DNA of 25,996 nt from Chara braunii (GCA_003427395.1 BFEA01000021.1:3759145-3785140), one strand, 5' to 3'; shown: positions 1 through 9,480, counted from the first letter of the stretch. Notes: generated by a model from the letters alone, not told the origin. Numbers and translations: made by a program.

Positions 1-520
1 GTTCCCTTCATGCAGGGGGAGGAGGAGAGGGGCGGAAGAGAGAATGCAGGACAACTCCGACCTCCCAGCCCAGCTCGAGGCATGAAAAAGGACACCACCC
101 CCATCCACCCAGCCCACCCCGACCCCCGCCGGTGCATATCCTCCCACTGCAGGATTCCACTTGAAAAGTTCGGCACACACGGAAATCTTCACTTTTGAAT
201 GTGCCTACCTGGCTCATGCGGCAAGAGGGTACACAAACCTAACTCCAGATCTACTCAGGTTTTTTTTTATACCAGAGATAGGTGCTTCCACCGGCAAACA
301 GGTTGCGAGTTCAAACCTCCGTGGAATTCAGATGAATCCAATAATGTTAGAAGCTACCCTTTTAACAAGGAAAAAAGAAAGGTAAAAAAGTTAGTTTCGA
401 AAGCGCCGCACCTGACATGTACCTGAGCGACCGAAATCCAAACGCCGATCAACCAAAAGACTTTCCACGTGTCTTTTTTTTTTTCCGCGTCTTACCAACC
501 CATGAACTGTTGAAATACAG
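1..520. other. Unassigned sequence, left edge
   Basis: No coding region is supported. Open frames here are short and have no recognisable motif. A tRNA B-box-like string (GAGTTCAAACCTCC) lies near 307-320 and could be the end of another tRNA-derived repeat, but no matching A box was found, so this is only a hint. Confidence 0.4.
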
Positions 521-665
521 ACGCTCAGTTGGTTGTACACCCAACCCATGAACTGTTGAAAGTTGAAATACAGACCCAAGTTTGAATCCAGCAGAGGCAA
601 TCAAAATGAACAGAATAATGCAATTCTGAATTACCCAGGGCTACAGTCAGTTCCAAGGATTACAT
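521..665 (+). repeat. tRNA-derived SINE-like repeat, copy 1
   Basis: An A-box-like CGCTCAGTTGG (522-532) is followed by a B-box-like GTTTGAATCC (580-589). Downstream is a block (AACAGAAT, then TTCTGAATTACC) shared with the copies at 11801 and 22921. The order A box, B box, shared non-tRNA body is the layout of a tRNA-derived SINE transcribed by RNA polymerase III. This copy lacks the tRNA 5' end, and the stretch reading CCAACCCATGAACTGTTG is present twice (from about 497 and 541), so it is damaged and internally duplicated. Confidence 0.5.
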
Positions 666-1792
666 TTCACGGCTGTTGCCTTAAAAACAAACAGTATCAA
701 AAACGCCAGCACTGGCCTCCTCGAGCCAACTTCATTTGATGCCTTATAAACCAAGCGCACCATATAATACAGCTTTGACTAGATGACACAACTTCATACG
801 ATCCCATGCCAAACACATGCAGTCTCGCAGGGGCAGCACAAAAGCAAAAGCCCGATAAACGTTGTTACATCCCACCATAGAGAACAGTCGATCCGTAGTC
901 TATGACCCCGGCATCTTTCCCAAGACCAGAAGCTCTGCTCATCCTGCTAGAAAGTCAATGTTTAGACTGGCTTACCAAGCACCTCCACTTCTACCAAGCC
1001 ACTCGTAGCACCCGATATGCATTTAATGCATGCATGTCACACAACACACAAACTCGCACTCTAAACAGCAAAAAGCAGTTCAGCGTTGATCAAAGGCACG
1101 TGGGACTGAGAGGGAGAGAGAAGTCGTATCGAAGGGGATCTAAGGAGCCAGGCGATGTTGACATCCATCAAAGGAACATGGGACTCAGAGCGAGAGAGAA
1201 GCCATGTCAAAGGGATCAGAAAAGCCGAGCGATGCATGTTTCGGAGGTGGGAGCTTGTACCTATTGCAAACAGCACGGGAAGCATAGTTGTGGTTGTTGC
1301 ATCCCGCACAGATCCAATCACCTTCTCTCCAGACTGGCCTGAAAAAAACACGGGCACAGATCTTAGTATTGAATCCCCTACCAAAAGCTCTTAAATGACG
1401 TTAGATGAACCATATTCCTGTAATAACCTGCCAAACATGAACCAAGACACACAGCTGATTTCTGAGTTTTGCTCATGGAGTGTATGCCTTACTTGGTTGC
1501 TGAGTTTTCTAAGTCTGGGTGGGTGCGGGTCTGCATGCCTGTCTGAGAGCCTGTCCGCTTGAGTGTGTGTGTGACCCGCTAGGGCACTTGTTTGTTCGAA
1601 GGGCCCGAACGGGAGGGGTACTTGCCTGCGACCCTGACACTGAGGGTTGCAGCGGGGCCCGCAACACTTAAAAGCGGAAAACACTCAAGTAGAAGGTTAG
1701 AGCTAGATGTGCCGGGTACGGGAGGCCGAGCAGAAGAAGACAAAAGTTGGCATTTTTAGAGGCCCAGTAGTTGTAGGGTAGTTCTAGGCTGG
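666..1792. other. Unassigned sequence upstream of the retrotransposon
   Basis: No gene is supported. The stretch contains a tandem duplication of about 78 bp (1089-1166 and 1167-1240). Sequence at 1708-1792, starting TGTGCCGGG, may belong to the 5' LTR, because the outer LTR boundary is not sharp. Confidence 0.4.
1089..1240. repeat. Diverged tandem duplication, about 78 bp unit
   Basis: Both units start ATCAAAGG, continue with GGGACT(G/C)AGAG and GAGAGAGAAG, and include a GAGCGATG/AGGCGATG-like end. Offset between the copies is 78 bp. Confidence 0.55.
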
Positions 1793-2155
1793 TACCAGTC
1801 CAAGCAGTCTGAGTCTAGAGCCCGTACGGCCTAGGAAGTCACACGGCAAGAGGCAAGCGGGTCGCTATATCTCCACGAGGGGCAAGGTGCTCCTCATTGT
1901 CGGTGTACAAGTAAACACATTGGTTGGAGCGCCGTCTGGAGCAGTGCTGCTGGTGAGGAGCAACGGCAGGAGGAAGAAAACCAGGACCACGAGGGAGGAT
2001 CGCCAGAGGTACTTACCTGGCTATGGTGGATACCATCTTCATCACCTTGATGGGCGGTGAATCTGGAAGGCCCCCGTTCGGGTAGAGCTGCACCAAGAAG
2101 CTTTGAGGCAGACTCAAGCATGGCAGCCTGAGCTAGAGCAGCCATAGCTGCTTTG

Positions 2156-2166
2156 TGCTGTCCTTT
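2156..2166 (+). repeat. 11-bp duplication, left flank of mitochondrial insert
   Basis: TGCTGTCCTTT here is repeated exactly at 2584-2594. The 3' LTR carries a single related copy (TGCTGCCCTTT) at the equivalent uninterrupted site. Confidence 0.8.
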
Positions 2167-2213
2167 CTTTGTTCTAATAAAGTAGATAGTTCCACTCCAG
2201 CAAATTTGTTCAT
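2167..2213 (-). pseudogene. atp1: atp1 5' end fragment (mitochondrial ATP synthase subunit alpha)
   Basis: Starting at the ATG at 2213-2211 the minus strand encodes MNKFAGVELSTLLEQR, the expected N-terminus of green-plant mitochondrial ATP synthase alpha subunit. The match stops exactly where the 11-bp duplication begins, so only about 16 of roughly 500 codons are present. It is a truncated relic with no function of its own. Recognition rests on memory of the family N-terminus and on its place beside nad9. Confidence 0.7.
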
Positions 2214-2255
2214 TGCTCTCTTCTCACCCGGGAGTACATTTCTTTTTTACTAGTT

Positions 2256-2583
2256 CTATCCATCTCCAGGGACCCAAGGACTCAAAAAATCATAATAACG
2301 AAATTCTGGAGTCATTTCAATAGGCTCAGAAATCACACGTTTCTCTGAATCATCATATCGTACTTCCACATATCCACTTAAGGGAAAGTCTTTTCGTAAC
2401 GGATGACCCTCAAAACCAAAATCTGTTAATATACGACGTAAATCAGGATGGTTGGAAAAATACACACCAAACATATCCCATACTTCTCGTTCCCACCAAC
2501 CAGCTGCCGGAAATATTTTGAGTACTGAACAGATGGGAGTTATTTCATCTACATGTGTACCTACACGAAGACGTGAGTTATAC
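2256..2583 (-). pseudogene. nad9: nad9 C-terminal fragment (complex I subunit 9)
   Basis: The minus strand encodes the C-terminal part of mitochondrial NADH dehydrogenase subunit 9 (the bacterial NuoC / 30-kDa subunit family), from YNSRLRV to a natural TAG stop at 2258-2256. Family landmarks are [40 protein letters not shown] and [11 protein letters not shown]. About 109 codons of a protein normally near 190 residues remain; the N-terminal third is missing. The frame has no internal stop and key motifs are intact, so the insertion looks younger than the LTR around it. Translation happens to stay open into LTR sequence up to an ATG at 2627-2625, which gives a chimeric frame with no sign of being a gene. 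Confidence 0.9.
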
Positions 2584-2594
2584 TGCTGTCCTTT
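2584..2594 (+). repeat. 11-bp duplication, right flank of mitochondrial insert
   Basis: Exact second copy of TGCTGTCCTTT (first at 2156-2166). After it the LTR resumes with GCACAGCAGGG, matching GCACACCAGGG of the 3' LTR. Confidence 0.8.
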
Positions 2595-2973
2595 GCACAG
2601 CAGGGTGGTGACCTGGTAGTCCACCATAGCCTCGGACGTGAGAGGAGGAAGAAGGGGTGCCCATGGCTATCGTGGACCTCATGCGATGCCTGCAGTAGAA
2701 GAGGGATTCGGACATTGATTCTGGTTCAGCCATTCAACATTGTTATTATTATTTCTTGTTTGAATATGAAGGGAGGAGATAAGAAGCAGGAGAGTGGTTG
2801 GCGAAGAAGAAGGGAATGCTCATTGGTCTTTGCTGGTGTACCTCTTTTCTTCTTTCTTTCATATTCTTCTTCTTTCCCTCTCTCCGCTCAAGTTCATTCA
2901 TTTCTTTTTGCAATTGGATGGCATTGTACTTTCTGATGAATGTGTACCTTGAAATTGGCAAGGACCATAACAT

Positions 2974-2985
2974 TGGTATCAGAGC
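2974..2985 (+). promoter_or_regulatory. Primer-binding site for initiator tRNA-Met
   Basis: TGGTATCAGAGC lies one base after the CA end of the 5' LTR. It is the complement of the 3' end of plant cytosolic initiator tRNA-Met and the usual priming site for minus-strand DNA synthesis in plant LTR retrotransposons. It fixes both the orientation and the inner LTR edge. Confidence 0.9.
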
Positions 2986-3021
2986 GGGTTCTACTTGCTG
3001 GCGAGAGTTCGTTTCGTCACT

Positions 3022-3067
3022 CCAACCCTAACCTAAGTGGAGGTCTACCACTTAAGGTTAGGGCTGG
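3022..3067 (+). other. Stem-loop 1 in retrotransposon leader
   Basis: CCAACCCTAACCTAAGTGG (3022-3040) pairs with CCACTTAAGGTTAGGGCTGG (3048-3067) across a 7-nt loop, with one extra A and one wobble-type change. It sits 36 nt after the primer site, where packaging or dimerisation structures often lie; a role is inference. Confidence 0.55.
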
Positions 3068-3117
3068 AAGCTGAGGGAAGCGGGGCAGCGTGGTTAAGGG
3101 AAGCTGCCCCCACCTGG

Positions 3118-3148
3118 TTAGGTCGTGTTGGGTCAACACTTGACCTAA
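3118..3148 (+). other. Stem-loop 2 in retrotransposon leader
   Basis: TTAGGTC pairs with GACCTAA, and inside it GTGTT pairs with AACAC around a 5-nt loop, with a 2-nt bulge. The core GGTCAACACTTGACC is also an alternative hairpin. Confidence 0.5.
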
Positions 3149-4299
3149 CTGGATTGTGTGAGAATAAGATTGGAGTGGCGACAGTGAGAGGCATCCACAT
3201 CCGGAATCTGATTCAAGGGAGACACTTGGCGACTTTTGGGCTTCCCTCAAACAGGCAAGTTTGAGGAAAGCAGCCATGCTGCATCTACGGACTGCAAGTT
3301 GCTACTTTGTTCTTCAGCATCGGCACGGGATATGGCGTTGCACTTTGGTGTTGAGACAGACCCTCCTATTACATAGGACACTAGTGTAGGGGTCGAGTTA
3401 AAAGGGTCAGGAGGACCATATGAGAGGGGGGTGAGTTATATTCATCTCGAAGCTCAGGCCACTCAGGTAAGTGTCATGCACTTACGGGATGCCCATGTAT
3501 GTGTGTGCCTGGTATTGATTGCCTGGTGCGGTTACAATGCGTTATTTTTCCTGCTCCTCTGAGGTCGTGATTTGTGAATCCGAGCATGCAAACTGTTTTC
3601 TCACCTGATGGATGAAGAGATGAGGTATCTTGCTTTGGACGTCATGTCTCTTTGTCTCTAAACGGATGTATAGACTGTAGGTTCTTTCTGGAGTTGAAAT
3701 TCATTTTGGAGTTCGGTAGAGGCAGAAAGTATGTCCATGTGGGACTCTTCTTGGTTGGTACTTGGTCACAACCTACTTGGGACCTTCTGGGTACCCAGTG
3801 GGACCAGACCCAAGCAAGAAGGGCCCCTTAGACCCGAATCTGTTTGACATTAGATCATTCTCTTTCTGTCTGGGACGCAAAGTTTTATTCTTTGGTTAGA
3901 GCCCTCGCTGTTGACAGGATCTCGGCTGAGATGTTTTCTTTACCTTGATTGCACGGTCCGTAGCTTAACTCACACCTTATGCACCATTCAATTCTTCATT
4001 GTTGCATGTTGTTACTCGATGTTTGAATTTGCTGTACGGTCACGGGACTGATCGGATTTGACTTGCGGGGATCGCGTACTCGGTCTGATCAGGCTGAGAC
4101 GCTGGATCAGAACTCTCATCTGAATTACTCTCTAGTCCAAATCTAATGTCGCTCCGGCTATGAGTTCTACCTTCTCTTCTTTGAGCTTTTCAGTTTGTTT
4201 CTTTTTCTGAATTTGTATTTCGACGCCCGTAGAGACTCGTGGCCAAAAGGAAGAGAGAGAGAAGGGGGAGAGAGCACCCGTCTTGAGAGAATTGCTGAA

Positions 4300-5148
4300 A
4301 TGGCAGCAGTAAAGCCTTTTGTGGCCTTAAAGGCCCAACTGGATGCAGCCAACGAAGAGGACAAACCATTGTTCCAAGTCCTCTACACCAACGCACTGGA
4401 GAGAGAAGAGAAGGCAGAGGAGGAAAAGCGGAAAACCGCTGTTGCGGACCCACGACTGTTTTTTAAAGTCCCCTCCTTGCTCGACATTGAGGTCAAGAAA
4501 GATCTGGTCACATATGTGCGTGCTCTCATAGACTGTCACCTACTCAGTGAAATTCCTAGTCAGATTAAACTTTTTGACCAGGTAAGTGAATTGCGGATGC
4601 AAATTGCGGATATGGCCAAGGAGCGCAGTGATCAGATGCAGCAGATGGCAAATCTGCATCAGGCCCAGATCCCATATTTTATTCCTCTACCTTCTGCCTC
4701 AAATGCTGCTAACCAGTCTGTCCTTGCTCCTCTCCATGCCTCTACCTCTTCGTCTCTAAGTATGGTTCAATCGAGACCTGCAGTAGGCACAGACCCCTCT
4801 GCCGCTTCAACAAGTGACACCGAACGGATTTCTGCAACTGCTACAGCCTTGAGTCTATCCTTGCTCCTCTCCATGCCTCCTCCTCTTCGTCTCTAAGTAT
4901 GGTTCAATCGAGACCTGCAGTAGGCATAGACCGCTCTGCCGCTTCAACAAGTGACACCGCAGGGATTTCTGCAACTGCTACAGCCTCGAGTTCAGACACA
5001 CCATTTGCTGGTGCCAGTCATAGCAGTCTGTACATGGACAGAAAGGCGGTACAAATAACGTCTAAGTACCACGGCTAGGAAGAGTCCTGGATCAACTTCA
5101 TGAGAGCCTACTTTGAAGTCCTCCATCATGGGGACTAACATCGAACCC
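4300..5148 (+). pseudogene. gag relic
   Basis: The likely start is the ATG at 4300 (MAAVKPFVALKAQLDAANEE); an earlier in-frame ATG at 4195 is less likely because the sequence between looks like leader. The first about 130 residues are charged and probably helical (REEKAEEEKRK, then QIADMAKERSDQMQQ), followed by a Ser/Ala/Pro-rich stretch. A 137-bp tandem duplication (4718-4854 and 4855-4991) shifts the frame and causes a stop at 4894-4896. Past it, another frame gives VQITSKYHG, a stop, then SWINFMRAYFEVLH, resembling the capsid-like part of gypsy gag proteins. No CCHC zinc knuckle is seen. The identification rests mainly on position between primer site and reverse transcriptase. Confidence 0.6.
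4718..4991 (+). repeat. 137-bp tandem duplication within gag
   Basis: Copies 4718-4854 and 4855-4991 share CCTTGCTCCTCTCCATGCCT, CTCTAAGTATGGTTCAATCG and GCCGCTTCAACAAGTGACAC at a constant offset of 137 bp, with a few mismatches. Since 137 is not divisible by three, the duplication breaks the gag frame. Confidence 0.85.
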
Positions 5149-5385
5149 CCCGTAAAGGGCTCTTTAGAAATCCAAGCTATACAAGCCCCATATATATGTT
5201 GCTTTTGTTCGTCCTACTCATGTGCCTTCTACTTTTGCGGCTAGTACAAATCCTATTTTGCCTAATGTGCCTACTTCTCGTATTTCTTCTTCTCCACCTA
5301 CTTCTATTCCAAACGAGTCTACTTTAGATTCAACTACTTTACCAAAAATATATGACCTTATCTAGGTGATCCTTTTTCAGATCCC
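5149..5385 (+). other. Linker between gag and reverse transcriptase; protease missing
   Basis: One frame reads as a Ser/Thr/Pro-rich linker with T-ending codons, unlike the neighbouring gag and pol. The zinc knuckle and the D(S/T)G protease motif expected here are absent, so an internal deletion or replacement is likely. Confidence 0.45.
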
Positions 5386-6195
5386 CCACCTCTGCCGATC
5401 TCAACAAGCATCCAAAGCCAACTCAACCTGTTTCCGAAAGTTGTGGCCGAACCCTGTGGAATTCCCACGAGATCGATCAAACACATGATCGAGTTCGTCA
5501 AAGGTGTTGTTCCCCCAGGGGGCTGCGTATACCACATGGGATCCGGTGAGTTGGAGGAACTCCGAAAGCAGATCGATGACATGATCGACAAGGGATGGAT
5601 TAAACGTAGTGAATCTAAATTCAGTGCACCCATTCTATTTGTCCACAAGAAAGGAGGCAAACTCCGTATGTGTATTGATTACGGCGATCTAAACTTTGTG
5701 CATCCGTTCTATTTGTCCACAAGAAAAGAGTCAACCTCCGTATGTGTATTGGTTACAGCGGTCTAAACCGCATCACATCGAAGAATGCTTACCCATTGCC
5801 ACGCATAGATGATTTGTTTGGTGTTGCAGGTGGGTGCAAGGTCTTTTCCAAGATCGACCTCAAAACTGGATACCACGAGATTGAAGTCGATCCTGCAAAC
5901 CAGCACAAGACTGCATTCAAGACACACAATGGGCTTCACGAATTCACCATAACGCCCTTCGGTCTCACGAACGCACCAGCCACCTTTCAAAGTCTCATGG
6001 ACAAGGTCCTCCGCGAACAGATTGGTCCATTTGCGATAGTGTATCTGGATGACATTCTGATTTTCGGCAAATCGATCGAGGAACACATGAAGCACCTTCA
6101 AGAAGTGTTCACCATCCTCAAGAAATTGTAGCTCCATCTCAACTTTAGAGAAATCCGAGTCCGGGAGCGACAGCGTCACCTATCTTGGGCACCAG
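5386..6195 (+). pseudogene. Reverse transcriptase domain (Ty3/gypsy), frameshifted
   Basis: Conserved gypsy reverse-transcriptase blocks appear in order: ELRKQIDDMIDKGWIKRS and APILFVHKKGGKLRMCIDY (from about 5550), then after a frame change AYPLPRIDDLF, FSKIDLKTGYHEIEV, TPFGLTNAPATFQSLMD and the catalytic VYLDDILIF (about 6040-6066). The YLDD box and the FSKIDL aspartate are intact. The frame is broken by a 74-bp tandem duplication (5624-5771) that repeats the VHKKG...RMCIDY block, and by a TAG at 6129-6131 with an indel just after it. No functional enzyme can be made from this copy. The family assignment is secure from motif order and the neighbouring RNase H and integrase. Confidence 0.9.
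5624..5771 (+). repeat. 74-bp tandem duplication within reverse transcriptase
   Basis: Copies 5624-5697 and 5698-5771 share TTCTATTTGTCCACAAGAAA and CCGTATGTGTATTG at a constant 74-bp offset, with roughly ten differences. As 74 is not a multiple of three, the copy shifts the pol frame. Confidence 0.85.
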
Positions 6196-6850
6196 TTGTC
6201 TATTGGAGGCCTTGAGCAGGAGGCAGTTGAGGCCATACGCAAGTGGCCTCATCTCGCGAACGTCTGTGAATTGCGTTCTTTTCTTGGTCTTGCATCATAC
6301 TATTGGAAGTTTATGCCCCGATTTTCTTTCGTTGCTCACCCGTTGTCCAAACTAACAAGCAAAAGTGTATCCTACACATTGGATGCAACATGTGAGACCG
6401 CTTTTCAAGCCTTGAAAGCGGCCACGATAATTTATTTTGCGCTCCGCATTGCAGATTCCAACTTCACATTCGTAGTCACTACGGATACAAGTCAGTATGG
6501 GATTGGCGCAGTGCCACAACAAGATGACGGTGATGGCTTGCGGCCGCTCGAATACTACAGCAAATGCATGCCCAGCAAAAAGGAAGCCACTTCCACCTAC
6601 ATGCGCAAGCTCTATGCTCTGCGCGAAGCATTAAATCATTGGAAGCTTTGTCTTTCGGGGCGCTGTTTCAAGGTCTTCTCAGATTATGAGACCTTGAAAT
6701 GGATAAAGGAGCAAACCACCCAGTCCCCCACATCGACTCACTAGTTCCATGAGATTGACATCTTTCGCTTTGAATTTTAAACACAAAAATCGAGTTGCTG
6801 ATGCATTGTCTCGCCACCTTGTGAACTCCTATGACCTCCTGAAGAAACTG
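6196..6850 (+). pseudogene. RT connection and RNase H domain
   Basis: From about 6230 the frame reads IRKWPHLANVCELRSFLGLA and YYWKFMPRFSFVAHPLSKLT, the connection region typical of gypsy pol. The RNase H domain follows: TTDTSQYGIGAV (6480), then LEYYSKCMPSKKEATS, LYALREALNHWKL and VFSDYETLKWI; the usual TDH..L motif here has Tyr in place of His. A TAG at 6742-6744 ends the frame. It resumes one frame later with FEF, a TAA, then NRVADALSRH at about 6785-6815, the standard end of the domain. RNase H removes the RNA template during reverse transcription; here the domain is broken. Confidence 0.88.
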
Positions 6851-8087
6851 CAGGAGGAGCTCGTGGAGCAAACTGCCAAGGACCCGGACCTTAGTCCGAT
6901 CCTTGAGCAGCTGCGGGATGACCCCAACAGTCAGCCTGATTTTCATAAATGTGAAGGACTGGTTTTCCAACGCTATGGAAAGAAGGACCGTTTGTGTGTA
7001 CCCAACCATGAGCCTCTCCGCACACACTTCTTGGACTTGGCTCACTGTCGGACTGGACACTTTGGGATGGCAAAGACTTATGGAAACCTGCTACATGAAA
7101 GGATCTGCTGAGAAGTTTGTGGCTGAGTGTCAAGTCTGTCAACGAATCAAACCATCAAGCCTGCGGGGCTGCTTAAACCTCTTCCCATTCCCAACAGTCC
7201 CCAAGAATCTGTCTCTATCAACGTCGCGGACATGGGAAAGACATATAAGAATGCATATTCACAAGTGATGGTGATTGTTGATGGATTTTCCAAATTCCTG
7301 AATCTGATTCCATTACCACCTCATGCCCCAGCTGAACTTGTGATCCATGAGTTCCACCAGAAGCACATTCTGCAGTTCAGGACCCCGAAAAACCCTTGTG
7401 AGCGATCCGTTCCCGCACTTCACAAGTACTGAATGGAAGGACTTCACATCCCAACTACCTGGCCTCAAACTGAGCATGACATCTGGTCGACATCCCGAAG
7501 CCAACGGTTTGGCTGAGGAGATTAATCAGACCGTATTCCAACTTCTTCGTACCTTAACTATTCTGGATCAGGAAACGTGGGATGAAGAGCTATATTCGGT
7601 CAAGGGGTTGTACAACAACTCCATCCATTCTTCCACCGGCATGATGCCAAACAGGCTGTATTGCAGTTGGCAGATTCGTAATCCGCTCTCCTACTTGTTC
7701 CCTGAACACCCGGCTCGACTAACGCCTGGCAGACCTGACTTCAGCGCCAAGTATGGTCACTTGCTCAAGGTTGCCATTGCAGCAATGACCAAGCGGCAAC
7801 ACGCCATGATCCATCATGCGAATAAGAAGCGCACACCTTCGACTATCAAAGTGGGAAGTTATGTATGGGTCAAGATGTCTGAGTTTTTGGAAGAAGATGG
7901 AGTGTCATGCAAACTTCTCCCTCTCTATTACGGTCCGTGGGAAGCCTTGGATGTGGTTGGTGACGATAAGTTCGTTCCGTCTTACGTAATTGTCGTGCCT
8001 CCTCATCTGCGCACATACCCAGTCTTTTATGCATCAAGCTGTTTATATATCGTATTACTAAATCTTTCGACTATGGCGAAGGCATGA
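6851..8087 (+). pseudogene. Integrase domain (HHCC zinc finger plus DDE core), frameshifted
   Basis: The zinc finger is visible as AHCRTGHFGMAKTYGNLL (about 7040-7095) followed, after a stop and a frame change, by VAECQVCQRIKPSS. The core follows in two frames: LLKPLPIPNSPQESVSI, VMVIVDGFSKFLNLIPLPP, then LVSDPFPHFTS (second Asp) and GRHPEANGLAEEINQTV (catalytic Glu). The first catalytic position, normally MDF or IDF after ESVS, reads INV, so the first Asp looks replaced by Asn. A C-terminal GPWEALDVV block resembles the GPF(E/K)I motif of plant gypsy integrases. Stops or shifts lie near 7109, 7150-7200 and 7380. In an intact element this enzyme inserts the cDNA into the chromosome. Confidence 0.88.
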
Positions 8088-8300
8088 TCTCTCACGCAAT
8101 CAATGGCGGTCACAAGATCAATGGAAAAAGACACGTAGGGGAAGGACATAACAGACAGTACCGGATTCATTTCATGTATCACCCGTTGGACAATCTCCGT
8201 TGGATCTCAAAGAAAGAACTGCCGCGCAACGCACCTCGCCTTGTTAAAGCACACGAGCGACACATAGCCTCTGATGCTGTACCAAACATTTCTGCGCAAT
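8088..8300 (+). pseudogene. Chromodomain-like C-terminal tail of pol
   Basis: After another frame change the sequence reads YRIHFMYHPLDNLRWISKKE followed by LPRNAPRLVKAHERHI. This resembles the chromodomain pattern (YLVKWKG, then TWEP, then L..A..L..) found at the end of chromovirus integrases. The aromatic cage residues are not clearly conserved, so the name is tentative. Confidence 0.45.
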
Positions 8301-8321
8301 TCACTGCTGCTGAGTATTCAC

Positions 8322-8334
8322 GAAAGGAAGGAGG
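8322..8334 (+). promoter_or_regulatory. Polypurine tract
   Basis: GAAAGGAAGGAGG lies directly before the 3' LTR, where gypsy elements prime plus-strand DNA synthesis. Confidence 0.65.
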
Positions 8335-9058
8335 TACCGGCTGCTTGGAGGCCGCGCGGCCTAGGAAGTCACTCGCCAAGGAGCAAGCAGGCCGCTATAT
8401 CTCCAGGAGGAGCAAGGTACTCATCATCGGTGTCTAAGTTTCACAACACACCGGTTGGAGCGCTGGCTGGAGCAGCACTGCTGGGCAGGAGCAAGGGCAG
8501 GAGGAAGAAGACCAGGACTAGGCAGGAGCGCCAGAGGTACCTACCTACTTACCTGGCTATGGTGGATACCATCTTCATCACCTTGGTTGGCGCTGCATCT
8601 GGAAGGCCCCCATTGGGGTAGGGCTGCCCCAAAAAGCTTCAAGGCAGAGGCAGGCATTGCGGCCTGAGCTAGAGAAGGCATAGCTGCTTTGTGCTGCCCT
8701 TTGCACACCAGGGAGGTGCCCTGGTAGTTCGCCATAGCCTCGGCCGTGAGAGGAGAAGAGTGGCCCTGGCTATGGTGGACCTCATGTGATGCCTGCAGTA
8801 GAAGAGGGATTCAGACATTGATTCTGGTTCAGCCATTCAACATTCTTATTATTATTTCTTGTTTGAATGAGGGGGGAGGAGATAAGGAGGAGAGTGGTTG
8901 GCGAAGTAGAAGGGAATTCTCTTAGGTCTTTGCTGGTGTTCATCTTTTTATTCTTCTTTCTTTCATATTCTTATTTCCCCCTCTCTCCTCTCAAGTTCAT
9001 TCATTTCTTTTGCAACTGGACGGCGATGTGTACCTCGAAATTGGCCAGGATCATAACA
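8335..9058 (+). repeat. 3' LTR
   Basis: Direct repeat of 1793-2972 without the mitochondrial insert. It ends ATAACA at 9058, as the 5' LTR does at 2972. The start is set by the polypurine tract; it does not begin with a clear TG at that point, so the first bases may have decayed. Confidence 0.8.
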
Positions 9059-9480
9059 AAAGCTTTTGCATCGGCCACACAACCAGCCCACATGCCAACC
9101 CAGAGGCTCAGGTTCAGAGGGCAGGTCAAAGTCCGACAAGATACGACCTCCACAGTGTGGTTCGAAAGGTAAAACAACAGATTGCCTAAAGGCTCAGGGG
9201 ATGTGCCAATGGAGTGATTCTAGAGGGTACGACGAAGAAGAAATTGGGGTTGAAGAGAACGACCAGGTAGGGAGAGTCCTACAAAGCTCTCGACAGGACG
9301 AGATCGGAGGCTTAGACAAGAACAGATGCTTCAAAAAGACTACTCTCCTGGTCAAGGGAGCAAGCAGCTCAACAAAGATCAATGGCGGAGACACAAATAA
9401 TACTGAAGCCGGCAAACTTCAACGAAGCCCTCCACGAAATGACCTTCAGAGAGGACAAGTGAGGTCATCTTAAGATGGTG
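9059..9480 (+). other. Intergenic sequence with a weak gag-like frame
   Basis: A 135-codon open frame (9066-9473) contains QCGSKGKTTDCLKAQGMC, faintly like two decayed CCHC zinc knuckles of a retroelement gag. Several knuckle Cys/His positions are replaced. I do not regard it as a gene. Confidence 0.25.

Larger units (their letters stand above)
2167..2583 (-). other. Nuclear insert of mitochondrial DNA (NUMT)
   Basis: The 417-bp insert splits the 5' LTR. Read on the minus strand it holds the C-terminal two thirds of nad9, a spacer of about 42 bp, and the first 16 codons of atp1, in the same orientation. The intergenic spacer shows that the source was mitochondrial genomic DNA or a polycistronic transcript, not a spliced single-gene mRNA. 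The insert is absent from the 3' LTR, so it arrived after the retrotransposon had integrated. Confidence 0.85.
1793..2972 (+). repeat. 5' LTR (interrupted by mitochondrial insert)
   Basis: It aligns with 8335-9058 through landmarks such as CGGCCTAGGAAGTCAC, TATGGTGGATACCATCTTCA, GCCTGCAGTAGAAGAGGGAT and GGTTCAGCCATTCAACATT, and it ends ATAACA just before the primer-binding site. Without the insert (2167-2583) and one copy of its 11-bp duplication it is about 750 bp, matching the 3' LTR. Many substitutions separate the two LTRs, which points to an old integration. Confidence 0.8.
2986..4299 (+). other. Retrotransposon leader, non-coding
   Basis: There is about 1.3 kb between the primer site and the first plausible gag ATG, long for a leader. 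No coding frame is supported. Two strong hairpins lie near its 5' end (3022-3067 and 3118-3148). The rest shows nothing I recognise. Confidence 0.55.
1793..9058 (+). mobile_element. Degenerate Ty3/gypsy LTR retrotransposon
   Basis: Two direct repeats of about 0.72-0.75 kb flank a gag-pol relic. The left repeat ends in CA at 2972 and is followed at once by TGGTATCAGAGC, the classical plant retrotransposon primer site for initiator tRNA-Met. The right repeat is preceded by a purine run and also ends in CA (9058). Domain order is gag, reverse transcriptase, RNase H, integrase, which defines Ty3/gypsy rather than Ty1/copia. The zinc knuckle and aspartic protease are not seen between about 5150 and 5390. 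The reading frame is broken repeatedly and the LTRs differ at many positions, so the copy is old and cannot move on its own. No 5-bp target duplication was found outside the LTRs; the outer left boundary is uncertain and could be as far out as 1708. Confidence 0.85.

Noticed and set aside
4195-4299. Upstream in-frame ATG as gag start
   Set aside because: The sequence before 4300 reads like leader (LNLYFDARRDSW and a GA-rich stretch), while MAAVKPFVALKAQ looks like a natural protein start.
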